Shown here one piece after another: positions 57,262 to 64,000 of a stretch of DNA of 64,000 nt. Below the pieces are notes generated by a model. It searched no databases, had not been told where the DNA came from, and worked only from the letters and a program-made list of their open reading frames with translations. The position numbers and the translations under genes were made by a program. Origin of the DNA: an uncultured Clostridium sp. Its GTDB lineage: Bacteria > Bacillota > Clostridia > Clostridiales > Clostridiaceae. Within the stretch, counting starts at the first letter, position 1; each line of letters begins with the position of its first letter. Location of the stretch: NCBI GenBank assembly GCA_900543325.1, contig UQQU01000001.1:1-64000 (forward strand), given 5' to 3'.

Positions 57262-58806
57262 TTACATCAATGGAGCAACTAACTTTAATAATCCTCCACC
57301 AATTTTATAGAATAAATTTAATTTATTATAATCTTCCATAGTAATTTGCTGACACTTCTCTAAGGTTGATTTATAATCATCTTCTATTGACTTTATTGCT
57401 GGAACCTTATATAGATATGTAGCACATTCAAAATGTAAATATAAACTTCTAAAATCTAAATTTATTGTTCCAACTACTGCTTTTTCATCATCACATGAAA
57501 ACACCTTAGCATGTACAAATCCAGGTGTATACTCATATATTTTAACTCCTGCCTTAATAAGTTCTGGATAATATGTTTTAGCTAACATAAATGCACTCTT
57601 TTTATCTGGAATATGTGGTAATATAATCTTAACATCAACACCTCTTTTAGCCGCATAAGTTAATGCAGTCATCATTTCATTATCTATTATTAGATATGGA
57701 GTCATAATATGAACATATTTTTTTGCTGTAGCTAATATATCTAAATAAACAGATTCTCCTACATTTTCATTATCTAAAGGACTATCTCCATAGGGCATAA
57801 CATACCCTTCAGTATTTTGTCTTTCCTTTTTTATTGAAATATATTTCTCAAAATCGTCATGATTCTTCTCATTTATATTCCACATTTGTAGAAACATTAA
57901 TGTAAAACTCTTCACCGCATCTCCAGTTAACATCAATGCAACATCTTTCCAATATCCATACTTTTCAATACGATTTATATATTCATCACCTAAGTTAATT
58001 CCACCATTAAATGCTACCTTACCATCTATAACAAGTATCTTCCTATGATCTCTATTATTTTGGGCTGTAGATAAAACTGGTTTTACAGGCGAAAACATCT
58101 TACATTTTATTCCTTTATCTCTTAATACTTCTGGATAATTATAAGGTAATAATGCTAAAGAACACATCCCATCATACATAAATCTTACTTCTATTCCTTC
58201 TTTAACTTTTCTTTCTAATATTTCAAGGATAGAATTCCACATATAACCTTCTTCTACTATAAAATATTCCATAAAAATAAAATGTTTAGCTTGCTCTAAT
58301 TGAATCTTCATTTCTTCAAATTTTGCTTCACCTGAAGGAAAATATTTAATATCTGTATTTCTATAAATTGGATATCCCCCAGTATTTTTCATATACTTTG
58401 CTAAGTTAGCTACCTGCATGTCCACTTCTTCTAGCTCAGCAATAACTTCTTTATCTTGCGATAGATATTGTTGTGTTTCTCCTATAATTTTTAGTAATTT
58501 ATAGTTGATAAGCTTACTTTCAACTTGAAACTTTACAAATAAATAAAATAATGCCCCAAAAACAGGCGACACAACAAAAAGTACTATCCATGCTAATTTA
58601 AAGGATGGATTTTCATTTTTATTTAAAATATAAATAACTAAAATTGCTGTAAGTATAGTAAATACTCCATATATATATGGAAAGTATTCACTTAACCACA
58701 TAAATGTAAACCCTAATATAGCAATTTGGATTATTAATAAAGCAATTATCATTAAAATTCGCCCATAGATAACAACATTAAAAGCTTTTTTTCTAACTAA
58801 CTTCAT
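57262..58806 (-). CDS. cls: Cardiolipin synthase
   Basis: This phospholipase-D-type enzyme joins phosphatidylglycerol molecules into cardiolipin. Two N-terminal membrane helices (about residues 12-60, plus a third near 70-90) precede two PLD motifs: HRKILVIDGKVAFNGGINLGDEY (about 255) and HAKVFSCDDEKAVVGTINLDFRSL (about 430). The length of 514 is complete. TAAGGAGAG precedes the ATG. With pgsA at 31.4 kb it belongs to anionic lipid synthesis. Confidence 0.93.
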   Translation of the reverse strand: MKLVRKKAFNVVIYGRILMIIALLIIQIAILGFTFMWLSEYFPYIYGVFTILTAILVIYILNKNENPSFKLAWIVLFVVSPVFGALFYLFVKFQVESKLINYKLLKIIGETQQYLSQDKEVIAELEEVDMQVANLAKYMKNTGGYPIYRNTDIKYFPSGEAKFEEMKIQLEQAKHFIFMEYFIVEEGYMWNSILEILERKVKEGIEVRFMYDGMCSLALLPYNYPEVLRDKGIKCKMFSPVKPVLSTAQNNRDHRKILVIDGKVAFNGGINLGDEYINRIEKYGYWKDVALMLTGDAVKSFTLMFLQMWNINEKNHDDFEKYISIKKERQNTEGYVMPYGDSPLDNENVGESVYLDILATAKKYVHIMTPYLIIDNEMMTALTYAAKRGVDVKIILPHIPDKKSAFMLAKTYYPELIKAGVKIYEYTPGFVHAKVFSCDDEKAVVGTINLDFRSLYLHFECATYLYKVPAIKSIEDDYKSTLEKCQQITMEDYNKLNLFYKIGGGLLKLVAPLM

Positions 58807-58824
58807 AAAACTCTCCTTAAATAT

Positions 58825-58866
58825 AATAAAGGCAGTAAAATTTATAATATCTTTACTGCCTTTATT
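58825..58866 (-). terminator. Terminator of the methyltransferase gene
   Basis: AATAAAGGCAGTAAA (58825-58839) pairs exactly with TTTACTGCCTTTATT (58852-58866). Confidence 0.85.
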
Positions 58867-58868
58867 AA

Positions 58869-60032
58869 TTAGATTAAATTATCATTTTTTAATAAACTAT
58901 ATAGCGTTGGATTAAAATTAAATGTTTCAATTAAATTATTAACTTCTTTAAGAGATTTTTCTCTTTTTTCCTTTGAAACATTTGATTTTGAGGCTCTAAT
59001 TAAAATGTTTTTTGGAGAATGTGAAATATCTATAAATTCTAATAATTGAGTCTTATATCCTGCACATTCTAATAAGTTTGCTCTTACACTATCAGTCATT
59101 AAAGCAGCTACTCTTTCTTGAACTATACCATACTTAGTTAATATTGATAATTCATTAGCTTTCATTTGAGCATTAAATTCATGCTGGCAACATGGTACAG
59201 AGAAAATCATCTTACTATTCCACTTAACAGCGTTATATAGTGCATAATCTGTTGCTGTATCACATGCATGTAATGTTATCACCATATCAACCTTGTTATT
59301 ATATTTAAATCCATTAATATCACCTAATTCAAAGTGTAGATTTTCATATTTATATCTTTGTGCTATTTCATTACACTTTTTAATTACATCTTCTTTCAAA
59401 TCTAAACCAATCATCTTCACATTTATATTTTTTATTTTAACAAAATAGTAATATAATACAAATGTTAAATATGATTTACCGCATCCAAAATCTAATATTG
59501 TTAACTCTTTATAATTATTCTTTTTTATTTCATCATCAATTATTTCAATGAATCTATTTATTTGCTTATATTTATCATATTTAGAGTTAATAACTTTACC
59601 TTCTTTAGTAAATACACCTAAATCTATAAGAGGTTCAATTATCATACCTTCTTTTAATATATAATTTTTCTCTTTGTTATGTCCTTTTTTAATAACCTTA
59701 GAATTGTCACTTTTCTTTTTACCTAAAAATACTTTTCCTTTTTTTGATATTTTCATATCATATGTCCAATTCTCTGACCATGCTGAAAATTGCTTATAAG
59801 CTCCATTCAAATACTCATATACTTTCTCATTAATACTTTCTATATTTATATTTTCATGAAAAACTTGCTTATCAGTAAATTTTTCTATTTGATAAAATCC
59901 CCCTTTATTTGTTTCCTTTAAATTAACTGCTATTTTATTGTATTTAACTTCTTTATTAAGCTTATTACTTATAACAATTTTTATTATGTCATCCTTAAAT
60001 ACTTCATCTAATGCTTTTTTTAACTCTTCCAT
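58869..60032 (-). CDS. SAM-dependent methyltransferase, Methyltransf_32-like
   Basis: The C-terminal two-thirds is a class I methyltransferase with motif I LDFGCGKSYLTFVLYYY (about residue 176), the acidic loop MIGLDLKED, and VITLHACDTATDYAL followed by SVPCCQHEFNAQM. Those features match the Methyltransf_32 family. The N-terminal part (about 1-130) is of unknown fold with basic stretches (KISKKGKVFLGKKKSDNSK) that could contact RNA. The substrate is unknown; RNA is a guess. GGTGGATG precedes the ATG. Confidence 0.75.
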   Translation of the reverse strand: MEELKKALDEVFKDDIIKIVISNKLNKEVKYNKIAVNLKETNKGGFYQIEKFTDKQVFHENINIESINEKVYEYLNGAYKQFSAWSENWTYDMKISKKGKVFLGKKKSDNSKVIKKGHNKEKNYILKEGMIIEPLIDLGVFTKEGKVINSKYDKYKQINRFIEIIDDEIKKNNYKELTILDFGCGKSYLTFVLYYYFVKIKNINVKMIGLDLKEDVIKKCNEIAQRYKYENLHFELGDINGFKYNNKVDMVITLHACDTATDYALYNAVKWNSKMIFSVPCCQHEFNAQMKANELSILTKYGIVQERVAALMTDSVRANLLECAGYKTQLLEFIDISHSPKNILIRASKSNVSKEKREKSLKEVNNLIETFNFNPTLYSLLKNDNLI

Positions 60033-60161
60033 TTACATCCACCTTGTTTATGTATAATATAATATCATTTTAATTTATATAATATCATTTTTCTATTATT
60101 AATTATATATATTAAATTAAATTATTCAATTTTTTATTATTTTTTTATATATTAAAAAAAT

Positions 60162-60192
60162 AAATAGCTAGTATAACATATACTAGCTATTT
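60162..60192 (-). terminator. Terminator of the 39-residue Cys/His protein gene
   Basis: AAATAGCTAGTATA (60162-60175) pairs exactly with its complement at 60179-60192 and is followed by T residues on the minus strand. Confidence 0.82.
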
Positions 60193-60197
60193 ATTTT

Positions 60198-60317
60198 CTA
60201 ATAATTTTCTTTTATATTTTGAGCTTTTTTACCTTTTCTATGCTCACATCCACAATTATTCGCCTTTTTTTCTTTTTCTTGTTGACTTGAACAACAACAG
60301 TTATGCTTTTCACCCAT
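60198..60317 (-). CDS. Small Cys/His-rich protein (39 aa)
   Basis: ATG 60317 with AGGAGG 9 bp upstream begins a 39-codon frame ending at TAG 60198. The product starts MGEKHNCCCSSQQEKEKK and continues ANNCGCEHRKGKKAQNIKENY. Five cysteines and two histidines in two blocks suggest metal binding. A terminator follows directly. No family is recognised. Confidence 0.6.
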   Translation of the reverse strand: MGEKHNCCCSSQQEKEKKANNCGCEHRKGKKAQNIKENY

Positions 60318-60448
60318 AGTATTATTCCTCCTATAAGAAAATACATTATAATGTTCTTTCACATTATAAAGTTATTTTACTCATTTATAGATATATAATT
60401 CTATGTAATTACAGTACTAATTAGTATTATTATTATCTAATGTTAACT

Positions 60449-61492
60449 TTATACTATAAAGAATCCAGCCGCAATTATTAAATATACAGCAACTAATTGA
60501 GCTCCTTCTAGCCAATTTGACTCACCATCACTAGCTACTTTATTAGCTATTAAAACCGAAACAATAAGAGCAATTAACTCAAATTGATTAAATATTATGG
60601 TCATAGGTGTAAACATTAAGCTTAAAAACACAAGTACTGGAGCCACAAATAATATTATTTGTAGACTTGATCCTATTGCAATTTCAATTGCAACATCCAT
60701 CTTATTTTTTAATGCCATTGTAATTGCAGTAGTATGTTCTGCTGCGTTTCCTATAATAGGAATTAATATAATACCTACAAAAGATTCACTTAAACCTAAT
60801 TTACTTGTTATTCCTTCTACTCCACCTACTAAAAATTCACTTTCAATTGCAATAAAAATAGTAGCTATTATTAATATTATTATAGCTTTTTTTAATGACC
60901 ATTTTGCCTTTCCTTCTTCTTCATAATTAACTGCATATAACTCCTTATGAGTAAAGAAAGAAAATACTAAGCTTAATATATATAGTATAAACATTATAAC
61001 TGCTACTGCTATGCTTAATCCCTCATATTTAGTATTTAACAGATTACTAGAAAAGGTATGAGTAAATACTGCAGGCACAGATAACCCTATAACTGCAAAT
61101 AGCAGCATACTTGAGGTTACTTCTACTATATTTCTATTAAATTTTTGACTTTTATGCTTAAGACCTCCTATTAGCATACTAGCACCTAATACTAATAAAA
61201 TATTCCCTATTATTGATCCAGCTATTGAAGATTTAACAACTTCAAATAACCCTTTCTTTAATGCAAAAAATGATATTATTAATTCTGTTGCATTTCCAAA
61301 GGTTGCATTTAAAAAACCTCCAATTTTAGGTCCTGAATAAAAAGATATTTCCTCTGTACCTTCTCCCATTAATCCTGCAAGAGGTACAATTGATAAAGCT
61401 GCTAAAACAAACATAACTGCAGGAGAAAAGTTCATAAATTTTCCTACTATGCTGATTGGAATAAAAATCAACATATATTTTAGAATTTTCAT
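60449..61492 (-). CDS. Calcium/proton antiporter, CaCA family (Cax)
   Basis: This membrane exchanger has about 11 helices and two CaCA signature repeats: GGFLNATFGNATELIISFFALKKG (about residue 60) and IPIIGNAAEHTTAITMALKNKMD (about 245). These hold the conserved GNA(T/A)E ion-binding residues. The length of 347 fits bacterial Cax. ATG 61492 is preferred to the TTG at 61507, giving the normal N-terminus MKILKYMLIFIP. It is a single gene. Confidence 0.9.
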   Translation of the reverse strand: MKILKYMLIFIPISIVGKFMNFSPAVMFVLAALSIVPLAGLMGEGTEEISFYSGPKIGGFLNATFGNATELIISFFALKKGLFEVVKSSIAGSIIGNILLVLGASMLIGGLKHKSQKFNRNIVEVTSSMLLFAVIGLSVPAVFTHTFSSNLLNTKYEGLSIAVAVIMFILYILSLVFSFFTHKELYAVNYEEEGKAKWSLKKAIIILIIATIFIAIESEFLVGGVEGITSKLGLSESFVGIILIPIIGNAAEHTTAITMALKNKMDVAIEIAIGSSLQIILFVAPVLVFLSLMFTPMTIIFNQFELIALIVSVLIANKVASDGESNWLEGAQLVAVYLIIAAGFFIV

Positions 61493-61560
61493 ATATATCA
61501 CATCCAATTCATATCAATATCTGTAGTATTTTTCCCATTAAACTAAAATATTATTATAAA

Positions 61561-61592
61561 AAAACTATCTATGATTTTTCATAGATAGTTTT
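61561..61592 (-). terminator. Terminator of the pentapeptide protein gene
   Basis: AAAACTATCTATGA (61561-61574) pairs exactly with TCATAGATAGTTTT (61579-61592). Confidence 0.88.
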
Positions 61593-61598
61593 AATGCT

Positions 61599-62243
61599 TT
61601 ATTTTATATTTAATCCTAATAATCTACTTAAATCTAAAGCTTGCATTGTTGTTACTGTAGTTCCATATATATTAGGAATATCTACATCAATACCTGTAAT
61701 ATCACAAGTAGTAAAATCTATTTTCCCTAGGAATGTTTTATTAAAAAATCCATTAGTTAAATCACAATTTTCAAATATACTTTTCTCTATATTAACATCT
61801 TGCAATATTGATTCCATCATATTACATTCTACAAAATTTACATTATTTATCTTACTAAAAGAAAAGTTAGAGTATTTTCCTAATATATTTTCAAACAAAA
61901 TATTTTTCAAGTTGCATTCATCAAATCTTGCTCCGATTAGTTTACAGTTTATGAATTGAGTTCTGTGTATACTACTACCAATAAATGATACATTAGACAA
62001 ATCACAATTTTTAAATATTGTATCTATTAAATCAACTCTTTCAAAACTACAATCAATAAAAGTTACATTATTAAATACACAGGAATCTATAGTAATACCT
62101 ATATCATTTTTACTTTCAATATCTGTGTTTTCTATAAGTTTATTTTGTATCTTTTCACTATATATAAATTCCTCTCTTACATCTACAATATTTTTAACAT
62201 CATCTATAAATTTAGGATTTTGTATTTTTATTAACTTCGGCAT
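61599..62243 (-). CDS. Pentapeptide repeat protein, Qnr-like
   Basis: From about residue 50 to 185 the protein is made of A(D/N)LXX-type repeats (for example NVTFIDCSFERVDLIDTIFKNCDLSNVSFIGSSIHRTQFINC), which build a right-handed quadrilateral beta helix. The 214-residue length and the C-terminal cap MQALDLSRLLGLNIK resemble Qnr proteins, which mimic DNA and protect gyrase from quinolones. GAGGAG precedes the ATG. Fold is certain; gyrase protection is inferred. Confidence 0.8.
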   Translation of the reverse strand: MPKLIKIQNPKFIDDVKNIVDVREEFIYSEKIQNKLIENTDIESKNDIGITIDSCVFNNVTFIDCSFERVDLIDTIFKNCDLSNVSFIGSSIHRTQFINCKLIGARFDECNLKNILFENILGKYSNFSFSKINNVNFVECNMMESILQDVNIEKSIFENCDLTNGFFNKTFLGKIDFTTCDITGIDVDIPNIYGTTVTTMQALDLSRLLGLNIK

Positions 62244-62416
62244 TAAACTTTCTCCTCACTTTTATATCATATAATGTATATTATATACTACATTTACCAT
62301 ATATCATATACATTTAAACTTAGAAGAGGTTACATTACCTTTATAATTCAATATCCTAACAAATAAATATTTAACCTTTTATTTGCTGGGATTATTCTAC
62401 CTACATTACTTATAAC

Positions 62417-62666
62417 TTATTCATAACATCTCATTGCAAGAATTATTGATCTCGCTTTTAGTGTCATATACCCCTCTTTACTATTAACTGCATGTACCAC
62501 TTTATCATCTTCTATTATTATTCCATAATCAGGTTCCTTTTTTATTAATTCATTCTTTTCAGATGCTAGCAAATCCGAGAAGCGAACAATCGTTCTTACT
62601 CTGATAAAACTATCATTTTTTATTAATTTTAGTCTAGAATTTGATAGTATATTAATTTTATTTATA
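62417..62666 (-). pseudogene. Fragment of an FAD-dependent oxidoreductase
   Basis: An open frame of about 82 codons without an ATG or ribosome site contains PDYGIIIEDDKVVHAVNSKEGYMTLKARSIILAM and then stops. This matches the middle of the NAD(P)/FAD oxidoreductase that often follows glpK in clostridia, where the family continues with GCRER. Both ends of the gene are gone. The remaining 170 bp up to 62243 hold only an imperfect CAAATAAA/TTTATTTG inverted repeat. The assignment rests on my memory of the family motif. Confidence 0.5.
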
Positions 62667-62694
62667 TTATAACCCTTTTATGATTATTTACTAA

Positions 62695-64000
<1,306 letters not shown>

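Noticed and set aside
62584..62595. LexA-like box GAACAATCGTTC
   Set aside because: It lies inside the decayed oxidoreductase fragment, encodes part of it, and departs from the usual RNRY centre, so chance is the better explanation.

Overview
The window is AT-rich chromosomal DNA from a spore-forming Clostridium-like Firmicute. The evidence is strong AGGAGG ribosome sites, SpoVS, an FtsK/SpoIIIE translocase, RNase Y, and clostridial gene orders (rluB to rpsA; miaB-mutS-mutL-miaA-hfq; tepA-ftsK-rimO-pgsA-recA-rny-spoVS). I saw no rRNA, tRNA or CRISPR array.

Layout. 0.1-7.6 kb (+): rluB, mnmM, an RpiR-type regulator, a BaiN-like flavoprotein, cmk, ispH, rpsA and a GNAT protein. 7.7-16.8 kb (+): tRNA modification, mismatch repair and Hfq (miaB, mutS, mutL, miaA, hfq), then a PLP protein. 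16.75-20.7 kb: a palindromic element of about 212 bp, a membrane zincin, lexA with an SOS-type operator, a CxxC orphan and a tyrosine recombinase. 20.7-27.5 kb: an acetate transporter, a Uup-like ABC-F, what looks like a decayed SF1 helicase, and purB. 27.5-37.8 kb (-): ptsH, spoVS, rny, recA (perfect LexA box), pgsA, rimO, ftsK, tepA, a secreted orphan and a Gly/Cys-rich protein that may be a spore protein. 37.9-42.3 kb is accessory: a PadR regulator, orphans, a KfrA-like coiled-coil protein with a phased GTTAAC operator, and a tyrosine recombinase gene with a long hairpin, CGCAGTTTT half-sites and three 15-bp repeats.

42.6-51.2 kb (-) is a purine-catabolism operon. It holds two molybdenum hydroxylases around a guanine deaminase. 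Guanine deaminase makes xanthine, and the hydroxylases would oxidise xanthine or related purines. The second hydroxylase has its molybdopterin subunit split into two genes, as in nicotinate dehydrogenase of Eubacterium barkeri.

51.2-64 kb: endonuclease IV, a pair of small ribbon-helix-helix-like proteins, a resistance-type ABC-F with a 280-nt leader, an internally deleted pyrophosphatase-like ORF, an L,D-transpeptidase, cardiolipin synthase, a methyltransferase, a Ca2+/H+ antiporter and a Qnr-like pentapeptide protein. The right edge shows decay of a glycerol operon: a glpK with an in-frame stop, followed by a fragment of an FAD oxidoreductase.

The most unusual places are the recombinase locus at 40.57-41.71 kb, the palindromic element at 16.75-16.96 kb, the split hydroxylase, and the three gene relics (23.7-25.6, 55.6 and 62.4-64.0 kb). 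All functional calls are read from sequence motifs by eye; no database search was possible.
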